The notes: generated by a model from the letters alone, not told the origin. Shown: positions 1-5,670, counted from the first letter of the stretch. The stretch: DNA of 7,036 nucleotides from an uncultured Lachnospiraceae bacterium (GCA_934370915.1 CAKRNI010000132.1:1-7036), one strand, 5' to 3'. Numbers and translations: made by a program.

Positions 1-326
1 TCAGCATCCACCAGAACAGCTACCACGAGGAATCCGTCTCTGGCGGACAGGTATTCTATTACCGGGATTCGTCAAAGGGAAAGGCACTGGCGGAGATCCT
101 GCAGGACCGGTTCGACTATGTACTGGGGGACCAGAACCGGAGACTTCCGAAGGCGAATGGCAATTACTATCTCCTTCTGCATGTGAAATGTCCCATCGTG
201 ATCGTGGAGTGCGGATTCTTAAGCAACCGGAAGGAAGCGGCGCTGTTAAATAGCGGGGAGTACCAGGATAAACTGGCGTATACAATCCATATGGGGATCA
301 TGGAGTACCTGAATAAGAAGCAATGA
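1..326 (+). CDS. cwlD: N-acetylmuramoyl-L-alanine amidase, CwlD-like, C-terminal part (5' end outside window)
   Basis: Frame 3 is open from the left edge to a TGA at 324-326 and gives the last 107 residues of an Amidase_3 family zinc amidase. These enzymes cleave the bond between MurNAc and the L-alanine of the stem peptide; CwlD does so in spore cortex peptidoglycan, an early step of muramic-lactam formation. Visible signs are SIHQNSY at the left edge, which carries a zinc-ligand His of the family, and VIVECGFLSN near residues 71-80 of the fragment, which carries the catalytic Glu. A GGQVFYY strand lies between them. The end, IHMGIMEYLNKKQ, matches the usual C-terminus, so there is no C-terminal truncation. 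The N-terminal half, including the first zinc His and Glu and any signal anchor, lies outside the window. The family call is firm. CwlD rather than another Amidase_3 protein is inferred from the compact C-terminus without wall-binding repeats. I see no hairpin terminator between its stop and the next gene. Confidence 0.85.
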   Translation, partial: SIHQNSYHEESVSGGQVFYYRDSSKGKALAEILQDRFDYVLGDQNRRLPKANGNYYLLLHVKCPIVIVECGFLSNRKEAALLNSGEYQDKLAYTIHMGIMEYLNKKQ

Positions 327-427
327 GATAGGAAAAATGTACAAATGAAGAGAAATAAAATCGTCATATTATACAAAAAAGGCCCACCTGTTTTTAACAA
401 TCCGATATGGCATTTAAAAGGTCAATA

Positions 428-436
428 TGCTATGAT
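428..436 (+). promoter_or_regulatory. Candidate extended -10 promoter for the coiled-coil gene
   Basis: TGCTATGAT fits an extended -10 element (TGn followed by TATGAT at 431-436). There is no good -35 at 17 bases, which is tolerable for extended -10 promoters. It would start transcription near 443 and give a leader of about 36 bases before the TTG start at 479. If correct, it rules out translation from the upstream ATG at 407. This is a reading by eye and not proven. Confidence 0.4.
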
Positions 437-464
437 TCTGTTACCAATTGGGACGAAAAAATTG

Positions 465-473
465 AAGGAGGGG
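465..473 (+). promoter_or_regulatory. Strong ribosome binding site that sets the TTG start at 479
   Basis: AAGGAGGGG is a near-perfect Shine-Dalgarno sequence ending 5 bases before TTG at 479-481. The in-frame ATG at 407 has no purine-rich sequence ahead of it (it is preceded by TTTTTAACAATCCGAT), and the ATG at 494 lies too far from this site. The start is therefore assigned to the TTG. Confidence 0.8.
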
Positions 474-478
474 AGACA

Positions 479-1306
479 TTGACAAAAGAAGATATGAAAC
501 AGATTTCAGACCTTATGGATGAGAAATTCGTTGCCTTTGAGGGCCGAATGGATGAAAAGTTTATTGCATCAGAAGACCGGATGAGGGCAGAGATTGTGGC
601 ATCAGAAGGCCGGATGCGGGCGGAGATTGCAGCATCGGAGGCGCGGACAGGAGAAAAGATCGAATCGTGCGAGGAGAAGATCACATCCTGCGAGGAGAAA
701 ATCACGGCCTGCGATGAAAAGATTACATCGTGCGAGGAGAAGATTATCGCCTGCGATGAAAAGATCACATCCTGCGAGGAGAAGATTATCGCCTGCGATG
801 AAAAGATCACATCCTGCGAGGAGAAGATTATCGCCTGCGATGAAAAGATCACATCATGTGAGGAGAAGATTACCGCCTGTGAGGAGAAGATCGAATCCTG
901 CGAGAAAAAGATCACCGCCTGTGAGGAGAAGATCACGTCTTGCAAAGAACAGATCACAGAGTGTAATGAAAAGATCGATAAGGTGGAAAATGATCTGAGA
1001 TCAGAAATAAAGAAGAATCGTATCAGCTTGACAAGGAGTATGCAGGAGCTGAATGCCAAATGGGTTGAAACAAATGAAAAACTGGATCGTATGCTCGCAA
1101 GGCTGGAAGGAATGGATAAGAATATGAGCGCGATGCGGGCAGAACTGGACGCAGTGCCTAAGAGATTCGACGCGGTAGAGACAAATCTGGGCAGAAAAAT
1201 TTCAGAATCGGAGGCAGCTGCCCGGAGATATACAGAAAAGCTGTTTTTCCAGGTGGCAGAAGGCAAAAAGAAACGTTCTGTACGGTCATCTGGTCTGGAA
1301 GGATAA
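479..1306 (+). CDS. Unknown protein: long coiled coil with 15 Cys-containing heptads
   Basis: A 275-residue protein if read from the TTG at 479. I do not recognise a named family, although the opening TKEDMKQISDLMDEKF resembles short orphan coiled-coil proteins of clostridia. Residues 13-56 are four 11-residue repeats of the type MDEKFxAxExR / MRAEIxASExR. Residues 64-168 are 15 uninterrupted heptads of the consensus C-E-E-K-I-T-S/A. Placing Ile at position a and Cys at position d gives a textbook coiled coil with Glu and Lys on the flanking positions. Residues from about 169 continue as a less regular charged helix with VENDLRSEI, LDRMLARLEGMD and FDAVETNL segments. The tail is basic (GKKKRSVRSS). 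There is no signal peptide or membrane segment, so it is probably cytoplasmic, where the Cys residues would normally be reduced. It ends in a hairpin shared with the convergent peptidase gene. The function is unknown; scaffold, spacer or sensor roles are all open. Confidence 0.85.
   Translation: MTKEDMKQISDLMDEKFVAFEGRMDEKFIASEDRMRAEIVASEGRMRAEIAASEARTGEKIESCEEKITSCEEKITACDEKITSCEEKIIACDEKITSCEEKIIACDEKITSCEEKIIACDEKITSCEEKITACEEKIESCEKKITACEEKITSCKEQITECNEKIDKVENDLRSEIKKNRISLTRSMQELNAKWVETNEKLDRMLARLEGMDKNMSAMRAELDAVPKRFDAVETNLGRKISESEAAARRYTEKLFFQVAEGKKKRSVRSSGLEG
515..646 (+). repeat. Four 33-bp repeats encoding 11-residue (hendecad) units
   Basis: The encoded units are MDEKFVAFEGR, MDEKFIASEDR, MRAEIVASEGR and MRAEIAASEAR. 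They are clearly related but diverged, the first pair and the second pair being most alike. An 11-residue period is a known coiled-coil variant with a slightly right-handed or straight supercoil. The stretch runs into the heptads through the linker TGEKIES. Confidence 0.75.
668..982 (+). repeat. 15 tandem 21-bp repeats (Cys heptads), with a 42-bp higher-order unit
   Basis: Cys codons (TGC or TGT) recur exactly every 21 bases at 668, 689, 710 and onward to 962, with no insertion or gap. Inside this, three 42-bp copies at 731-772, 773-814 and 815-856 are almost identical; the third differs from the first two only in its last base. Each encodes CEEKIIA followed by CDEKITS. The outer units are more diverged, the pattern expected when the centre has been duplicated most recently. 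All repeat lengths are multiples of 3, so gain or loss of units keeps the reading frame. Confidence 0.9.
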
Positions 1307-1345
1307 AAAATCCGCCGGAAACACGAATATTTCCGGCGGATTCTG
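1305..1345. terminator. Bidirectional intrinsic terminator between convergent genes
   Basis: AATCCGCCGGAAA (1309-1321) pairs perfectly with TTTCCGGCGGATT (1330-1342) around an 8-base loop, a 13-bp stem. The A-run at 1305-1310 supplies the U-tract for the minus-strand peptidase transcript. On the plus side only a weaker TTCTGTT follows. The hairpin lies directly after the coiled-coil stop codon and 12 bases past the peptidase stop. Confidence 0.85.
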
Positions 1346-1354
1346 TTATCAGAA

Positions 1355-2665
1355 TTATTCAAGCACGAGTGTACCGTCGCCCTCAGAACGGATCGAGGAT
1401 TTGAAGAACTCTTCAAATGCCTTCTCGAGGTAAGCCATATCCTTTGAGCCTGCAGTCTCATACGGGGAGTGCATAGCTAACTGCGGAAGTCCAACGTCTA
1501 CCGTGTTTAAGGAAACCTGCGCGTTGGAGATATTTCCGAGCGTTGAGCCACCGAGAATATCGGAGCGGTTTAAGAACTCCTGATACGGAACACCTGCGCG
1601 CTCGCAGAGGCAGCGCATAACAGCAGCGGAAACAGCATCAGTTGTGTACTTCTGGTTTGCGCTGTGTTTGATCACGAGACCGCCGTTTAAGTAGGTGCGG
1701 TTTGTCGGGTCTGTCTTGTCTGCGTAGTTCGGGTGTACGGCATGTCCGTTATCCGCGGATACCATGAAGCTGGAAGCGAGGGATGTAAGGTAATCTTCCT
1801 CTGTTCTTCCGAGGCTGCGGTTGATGCGGCGGAGAATGTCGTAAAGGAATGTGGAACCTGCGCCCTGCTTTGTGCCGCTTCCGACTTCTTCGTTGTCAAA
1901 TACGGCAACGACCGGGATGCAGCGGTCACTCTCGCTGTTTAAGAGAGCCATTGTGGATGTGAACGCACACTGGAGGTCATCGAGACGCGGAGCGGAGATA
2001 AACTCGCCGTCGCAGCCCCATACAGTACCTTCCATACGGTTGTAAAGGAAGAGATCCATTCCCTTGATCTGCTCAACGGAAATGCCTGCCTCATCAGCGA
2101 TCATCTCTTTGAACGCCTTGCCGGAGCTGCTCATGCGGTATAACGGAAGCATATCCTTCTGGAAGTTGTACTTGTATCCGTCATTTACTTCACGGTTCAT
2201 ATGGATTGCAAGGTTCGGGATCATGAGAAGATCACGGTCAACATTGATCAGTTTTGTTGTGAGACGGTTGCCGTCCTTTACAATGATACGTCCTGCAACG
2301 GAGAGCGGTCTGTCAAACCACGGTGCGCAGAGCATTCCGCCGTACTTCTCAACATTTAATTTTACATACTGGTTCTCGACGTTCATCTCGGAAGATTCTT
2401 TGATCTTTAAGGTCGGGGAATCGCTGTGGCTTGCGGCGATATGGAAGCCGGAATAGTCCTTGCGGGATACCTTAAATGCGATGATCGCGGACTGGTTACG
2501 GGTCACAAAGTATTTTCCGCCCTCAACGAGGTTCCAGGTATTGCCCTCAGAGAGACACTCAAATCCTGCTTCGGTCAGGTAGTTTGCCAGCTCATGTACA
2601 GCATGAAAGCCGGTCGGACTCTTTTTGATAAAAGAAAATAATTCCTCATTCAGATTCTGGATCAT
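1355..2665 (-). CDS. apeB: M18 family aminopeptidase (aspartyl aminopeptidase type)
   Basis: A 436-residue protein, the usual length for M18 enzymes. These are cytoplasmic dinuclear-zinc peptidases that remove N-terminal residues, often acidic ones, from peptides and form large tetrahedral dodecamers. All hallmark motifs are present in order: ASHSDSP with zinc ligand His80, SAPRLDDL with the bridging Asp at 229-230, the FDNEEVGS block with the catalytic and zinc-binding Glu pair 259-260, SADNGHAVHPNY at about 303-314, and AMHSPYE with His399. The start is the ATG at 2663-2665, preceded on the minus strand by AAAGGAG (2676-2682) at a 10-base spacing. It is monocistronic as far as can be seen: its own promoter candidate lies upstream and a shared hairpin follows. 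Substrate preference cannot be read from the sequence. Nothing is broken. Confidence 0.96.
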   Translation of the reverse strand: MIQNLNEELFSFIKKSPTGFHAVHELANYLTEAGFECLSEGNTWNLVEGGKYFVTRNQSAIIAFKVSRKDYSGFHIAASHSDSPTLKIKESSEMNVENQYVKLNVEKYGGMLCAPWFDRPLSVAGRIIVKDGNRLTTKLINVDRDLLMIPNLAIHMNREVNDGYKYNFQKDMLPLYRMSSSGKAFKEMIADEAGISVEQIKGMDLFLYNRMEGTVWGCDGEFISAPRLDDLQCAFTSTMALLNSESDRCIPVVAVFDNEEVGSGTKQGAGSTFLYDILRRINRSLGRTEEDYLTSLASSFMVSADNGHAVHPNYADKTDPTNRTYLNGGLVIKHSANQKYTTDAVSAAVMRCLCERAGVPYQEFLNRSDILGGSTLGNISNAQVSLNTVDVGLPQLAMHSPYETAGSKDMAYLEKAFEEFFKSSIRSEGDGTLVLE

Positions 2666-2714
2666 GTTTTTGTTACTCCTTTCGATAAATAACCCCTGTA
2701 ATTCATACTACTTT

Positions 2715-2743
2715 ATTATATAAAAAAAATGCAGATCAGGCAA
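2715..2743 (-). promoter_or_regulatory. Candidate promoter of the M18 aminopeptidase gene
   Basis: On the minus strand, a perfect TATAAT (plus-strand ATTATA at 2715-2720) lies 17 bases from TTGCCT (plus-strand AGGCAA at 2738-2743). Transcription would begin near 2708, about 40 bases upstream of the ATG. The -35 is imperfect, but spacing and position are right. Confidence 0.55.
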
Positions 2744-2757
2744 GCTTGCGCTATAAT
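2730..2757 (+). promoter_or_regulatory. Weak candidate promoter for the EamA transporter
   Basis: TATAAT at 2752-2757 is a perfect -10 on the plus strand. The best -35 at a 16-base spacing is TGCAGA (2730-2735), which matches only 3 of 6 consensus bases. Transcription from here would leave a leader of about 180 bases before the ATG at 2942. An alternative is TTGCGC (2746-2751) with TAAAAT (2770-2775) at 18 bases. Confidence 0.3.
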
Positions 2758-2791
2758 GTGCGCAAGTGTTAAAATAAAATTATGATCTGCA
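2730..2791. repeat. Nested inverted repeats in the divergent promoter region
   Basis: The outer arms are TGCAGATCA (2730-2738) and TGATCTGCA (2783-2791). The inner arms are CTTGCGC (2745-2751) and GCGCAAG (2760-2766), and TATAAT sits in the inner 8-base loop. The two pairs are not concentric: the gaps between arms are 6 bases on the left and 16 on the right. They overlap the peptidase -35 candidate. They could be operators for a dimeric regulator or an RNA hairpin, and the sequence does not decide between these. Confidence 0.6.
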
Positions 2792-2941
2792 GGTGGAAAA
2801 AAACGGGTATTGTTTGCACAGTACATGGCGGATAAAACAAATATTCCATCGGGGAAGCTGCATTGGAATGAATTTTCGCGCGGAACTGTGAAGGTACTGA
2901 GTAGCTGCAGAGAGAATAAAACATACCGGGAGGAAAAATGC

Positions 2942-3880
2942 ATGAAAACATATCGGCCGCTTCTTGCTAATGTACTGGCCCAGACGATCTTCGGACTGGG
3001 ATATTTCTTTATAAAAATGGGGATGGAGGTCGTAAACCAGGACACAGTAAAGTTCCTCTCATTCCGGTTTACACTGGGCTTTCTCGCCATGACGGTGGTA
3101 CTTTTACTTGGAATCCAGAAGGTGGACTACAAAAAGGGATTCATGGGGCTGATCATCCTGTGCGGTCTGTTTAACCCGTCCATCAGCCAGATCCTTGAGA
3201 CTACATCCACATCTTATGCGCCGACATCCCAGATTGCCATGTACAACAGCATGCTGCCCATCGTTATGCTGATCTTCTCCGCCCTGATCAATAAGGAATA
3301 CCCGACAAAACGCCAACTCATGTTCGTGCTGGTCTGCGTTGCTGGAGTGTTTATCGCGAACATGGTAAAGCCGGGGACAACGGGGATGACGAAGATCGGG
3401 CTGATCCTGATCATCGCCACGAATATCGCGGTGGCAATCAACCGTGTCCTTGTACGGCGGGCATCCGCGGTGTTCACGTCCTTTGAGATCATCTACATAA
3501 CGACGGGAATGGGAGCGATGTTCTTTAATATTATTTCAGTGGGCAAGAGCGCGGCAACAGGAATTCTCCCGGAATACTTTAACGGGCTTATCTGCCCGCA
3601 GTTTGGGATTGCGGTGCTCTACATGGGAATCGGATCCTGCGTGATCGCGTTCTTATCCATGACATACGCTTCCGCAAACCTGCCCTTTGCGGTGTATGCG
3701 TCGACTTGTACGCTGAGCACGGTGATCGCCATCATCTCTGGCGTTGCCCTTTTACATGAGGTATTCACCCTGGTTCAGCTCGTGGGCACGGTCGTGATCC
3801 TCACGGGAATTATCGGAATCAGCCTGTCTTATGATAAAGGGGATCAGGAGAAGAACAGGTTTCACCTGGAAAAGAAATAG
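2942..3880 (+). CDS. EamA/DMT superfamily membrane transporter
   Basis: A 312-residue, highly hydrophobic protein with about 10 predicted membrane helices arranged as two EamA repeats, roughly residues 8-137 and 152-290. This fits the 10-helix drug/metabolite transporter family of about 300 residues. The first helix contains LAQTIFGLGYFFIKM. A YAPTSQIAMYNSMLPIVMLIFSAL segment follows in the first repeat. The second repeat ends in a VYASTCTLSTVIAIISGVALLHE stretch, the usual position of the conserved Glu near the last helices. The C-terminal tail is charged and cytoplasmic. The frame is open back to 2810, but GGGAGG at 2928-2933, 8 bases before the ATG at 2942, fixes the start. The ATG at 2938 is out of frame. 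Members export or import amino acids, nucleotides or drugs; the substrate here is unknown. It is divergent from the M18 peptidase and closed by its own terminator, so it is probably monocistronic. Confidence 0.92.
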   Translation: MKTYRPLLANVLAQTIFGLGYFFIKMGMEVVNQDTVKFLSFRFTLGFLAMTVVLLLGIQKVDYKKGFMGLIILCGLFNPSISQILETTSTSYAPTSQIAMYNSMLPIVMLIFSALINKEYPTKRQLMFVLVCVAGVFIANMVKPGTTGMTKIGLILIIATNIAVAINRVLVRRASAVFTSFEIIYITTGMGAMFFNIISVGKSAATGILPEYFNGLICPQFGIAVLYMGIGSCVIAFLSMTYASANLPFAVYASTCTLSTVIAIISGVALLHEVFTLVQLVGTVVILTGIIGISLSYDKGDQEKNRFHLEKK

Positions 3881-3896
3881 CTATGATATTTGTTTG

Positions 3897-3945
3897 AAAA
3901 AGGAGTTCAGAATCATTTGAGCGGATGATTTTGAACTCCTTTTTT
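3897..3945 (+). terminator. Intrinsic terminator after the EamA gene
   Basis: AAAAAGGAGTTCAGAATCAT (3897-3916) pairs with the complement at 3925-3944 around an 8-base loop, about 20 bp with one G-U pair. A run of six T follows the ACTCC arm. It lies 16 bases after the EamA stop codon. The A-rich left flank could also let it work on the opposite strand. Confidence 0.9.
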
Positions 3946-4092
3946 GTGAGATATAACAAATTTAAAATGAAAGTTTTGGCACAATTGCTGATTGCAAATT
4001 CAAAACGTAAATGATAATATATAGCTACAAAGCAACCTGGCGAACAAGCTATCAAGCGGACAAAACTCGGGGGGGAAAAACACACAACATGT
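3946..4092 (+). promoter_or_regulatory. AT-rich leader of the chimeric ORF, with a weak promoter candidate
   Basis: No ORF is supported in this stretch. TTGCAA (3992-3997) with TAATAT (4015-4020) at 17 bases, or GATAAT (4013-4018) at 15 bases, is the best promoter reading. A short inverted repeat, ATAGCT (4021-4026) and AGCTAT (4047-4052), and a run of seven G near 4070 are also visible. None of these is strong. Confidence 0.3.
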
Positions 4093-4100
4093 AAAGGAGG
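4093..4100 (+). promoter_or_regulatory. Strong ribosome binding site in front of an ATA codon
   Basis: AAAGGAGG, a perfect Shine-Dalgarno core, stands 6 bases before ATA at 4107-4109. That is exactly where the ATG of the permease reading frame would be expected. It shows that the ancestral gene began here. Confidence 0.85.
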
Positions 4101-4106
4101 CTTTTT

Positions 4107-4766
4107 ATATCAGAAAAGGTAGAACATAGACTTCTCAGCAAAAGGGGAACGCTTGGAAAGAGTGAACTGTTGGCATTGGGAGTCGGTCAGGTTATTGGTG
4201 CTGGAGTTATCACATTGGTTGGTCAGGCCGTAGGTGTAACTGGAAGATCCGCGTGGCTGGCTTATGGTATAGCAGTAATCATTGGCTTTATCATGGTCAT
4301 TCCATATGTATTTCTTTCCAGCACAATTATAGTAAAAGGAGGCGCATATTCAGTTATTAAAGCGATGAGCGGTGAACGTTTGGCGGGAATGTATGTAGTG
4401 TCCTACATTACACAACGCTTAAGTCTGTCGCTGATGGGAACATCGTTGGGAATTTCAAGTATGGCAAAAGTTCAGAAGAATTTCGAGGAGCCAACACAGC
4501 CGTTAAATCCGGCGTTATTTAAGACGATCTCATCAAAAGTAAATATTCCACTGGCGACTGGAGAACGCAGTTATACAAGATGGGGATTCCGCCAGTTCTT
4601 TGAAGATAGAAGTCTTTCTATTATTCAGCCGGGATGCACAAATACATGTTTATATGATTATAAGCCGGTCAATGGTAAATTCAAAGTACCAGAACTTCCT
4701 GGAATCGGACAGGAGCTGACACCGGAAGAAATGAAAAGATGCAAGACGAGTAAAGTTGGAGAATAA
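4107..4766 (+). pseudogene. Chimeric remnant: APC permease N-terminus fused in frame to dehydratase fragments
   Basis: One open frame of 219 codons contains three pieces. Residues 1 to about 118 look like the start of an amino acid permease of the APC superfamily: a polar N-terminus, then TM1 with GVGQVIGAGVITLVGQ, TM2 with AYGIAVIIGFIMVIPYVF, and part of TM3. About three quarters of a normal ~450-residue permease is missing. From about 4461 the sequence becomes an enolase-superfamily (mandelate racemase/galactonate dehydratase type) barrel, with FEEP (4482-4493) and ATGER (4554-4568), each carrying a metal-binding Glu. At about 4632 IIQPD is broken to IIQPG, and the frame jumps to a C-terminal piece (YDYKPVNGKFKVPELPGIGQ). 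The His-Asp dyad, the capping domain and the first metal ligand are gone. The only start codon near the ribosome binding site is ATA; no ATG, GTG or TTG occurs in frame between the stop at 4092 and TTG 4170. It cannot be a working transporter or dehydratase. Residual translation is possible. Confidence 0.8.
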
Positions 4767-4779
4767 TTAGAAATTTGTG

Positions 4780-4822
4780 GGGAAGTCGTTTTTAATATCG
4801 ACTTCCCTATTTTATTTTTTTC
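4780..4822 (+). terminator. Intrinsic terminator after the chimeric ORF
   Basis: GGGAAGTCG (4780-4788) and CGACTTCCC (4799-4807) form a perfect 9-bp stem with a 10-base loop. TATTTTATTTTTTT follows. It separates the chimera from gntR transcription. Confidence 0.9.
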
Positions 4823-4837
4823 CGAAAGGAGTATTGC

Positions 4838-4867
4838 TTGAACCGGGTGGGAGATGTGTAGTATAAT
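4838..4867 (+). promoter_or_regulatory. Promoter of the gntR-deacetylase unit
   Basis: TTGAAC (4838-4843) and a perfect TATAAT (4862-4867) are separated by 18 bases. They lie just after the upstream terminator and about 44 bases before the gntR ATG. This is the best-formed sigma-A-type promoter in the window. Confidence 0.7.
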
Positions 4868-4910
4868 AATAGCTAAAGGGTGAAAAGCCCAATGAAAGAG
4901 AGAATTTGGA

Positions 4911-5654
4911 ATGGCAAAGAAGATAGTCAAAAAAAATTTAGTGGACCAGGTTACAGAATTTTTGCAGGAAGCAATTGAAAATGGAGAGTATCAGGTGGGG
5001 GATAAGCTTCCTTCAGAAAACGATTTGGCCAATGAATTTGGAACAAGCAGACTAACGGTTCGGTTAGCGATACAAAAACTGAATGCGCTCGAACTTCTGG
5101 AGACAAAAGTCGGAGATGGAACATATGTAAAAAGATTCAGTTTTGAAAAATATGTTGATAATGTTTCGGATATTATTTTTTCAGAAGATATGATGGGGGA
5201 TATTAGGGAATTCCGTGACTGTATAGAAAAAAGATTCTCCCTGATTGCGACAAAGGAAAGAACGGGAGCGGAGTTGGAAGAACTTCGAATCCTGTGTGAA
5301 GAATTTGAAGCGTTTTATCGTGATGCGGCGGAGACACTGTCAGAGGATTTATTGGATAAACTCGCGGAAAAAGATTTTGAAATTCATATGCAGATATGTC
5401 AGATGTCACATAACGCATTATATAAAATCACATATCAGACAATGCGGACACTCTTGATCAATTATATGAAGGAAATTATTCTTACAAGAAAGAAAATGTA
5501 CGATGAAAATCATGAAATGGATAAGTTCTTAAGTTCGTTAAAGACTCATAGACTTATTTATGCGGCGATTCGGGATCAGGATACAGAATCATGTTTGAAA
5601 GTACTTGATAATATGATCAATTATGAAGTACTTATGAATGATAATTATTTATAG
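4911..5654 (+). CDS. GntR family transcriptional regulator, FadR/FCD type
   Basis: A 247-residue DNA-binding protein. Residues 8-73 form the GntR winged helix: GDKLPSENDLANEFGTSR, then LTVRLAIQKL as recognition helix region, then the wing GDGTYV. Residues about 95-235 are an all-helical FCD effector domain. The family's metal or ligand site is visible in part as D155-x3-H159 and H213 (KTHRLIYAAIRDQD); the remaining His is uncertain. FadR-type regulators usually repress nearby catabolic operons and release DNA on binding an organic or sugar acid. The neighbours upstream are remnants of such an operon, so the natural target may be lost. The ATG at 4911 follows only a weak AGAGAG (4897-4902), which suggests modest translation, common for regulators. 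The gene is AT-rich compared with the flanking core genes. It is complete and probably functional. The effector is not predictable beyond the guess of a galactonate-like acid. Confidence 0.93.
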   Translation: MAKKIVKKNLVDQVTEFLQEAIENGEYQVGDKLPSENDLANEFGTSRLTVRLAIQKLNALELLETKVGDGTYVKRFSFEKYVDNVSDIIFSEDMMGDIREFRDCIEKRFSLIATKERTGAELEELRILCEEFEAFYRDAAETLSEDLLDKLAEKDFEIHMQICQMSHNALYKITYQTMRTLLINYMKEIILTRKKMYDENHEMDKFLSSLKTHRLIYAAIRDQDTESCLKVLDNMINYEVLMNDNYL

Positions 5655-5655
5655 T

Positions 5656-5661
5656 GGGGAG
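5656..5661 (+). promoter_or_regulatory. Ribosome binding site that sets the deacetylase start
   Basis: GGGGAG lies 9 bases before the ATG at 5671, immediately after the gntR stop codon (5652-5654). The frame is open further upstream, inside gntR, but a start there would put extra residues in front of the signal peptide. Confidence 0.75.
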
Positions 5662-5670
5662 ATAAATAAA

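Noticed and set aside
668..982. Regularly spaced repeats that might be read as a CRISPR array
   Set aside because: The repeats are directly tandem with no unique spacers, and the 21-bp period matches heptad codons in frame.
594..998. Arg/Lys-rich plus-strand ORF inside the repeats
   Set aside because: It is a shifted reading of the same 21-bp repeat (RRR-x-x-PA pattern). It has no ribosome binding site, and the main frame is clearly the one with coiled-coil periodicity.
430..1461. Long minus-strand ORF of 343 codons opposite the coiled-coil gene, running into the M18 gene end
   Set aside because: It is an artefact of the 21-bp repeats, whose codons lack stops in the opposite frame too. It has Ser/Phe/Ile-rich low-complexity content, no ribosome binding site, and overlaps the terminator and the peptidase 3' end.
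2810..2941. N-terminal extension of the EamA transporter from a TTG at 2810 or ATG at 2825
   Set aside because: No ribosome binding site stands before either codon and the extension is not membrane-like. GGGAGG at 2928-2933 points to the ATG at 2942, which gives a standard-length protein.
3943..3960. TTTGT-N8-ACAAA inverted repeat as a GntR operator
   Set aside because: It does not match the compact FadR-type half-sites and overlaps the EamA terminator tail. AT-rich DNA gives such short repeats by chance.
3977..3996. Possible sigma-54 promoter (TGGCAC followed by TTGCT or TTGCA)
   Set aside because: The distance from GG to GC is 9 or 16 bases instead of the required 12, so neither pairing fits.
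4170..4766. TTG at 4170 as the true start of the permease-dehydratase ORF
   Set aside because: It has no ribosome binding site and lies within the family's N-terminal sequence just before TM1. The upstream codons back to ATA 4107 still read as permease N-terminus.
5638..5670. Earlier start for the deacetylase inside the end of gntR
   Set aside because: It would add 11 residues ahead of the signal peptide and has no suitable ribosome binding site. GGGGAG at 5656-5661 serves the ATG at 5671.
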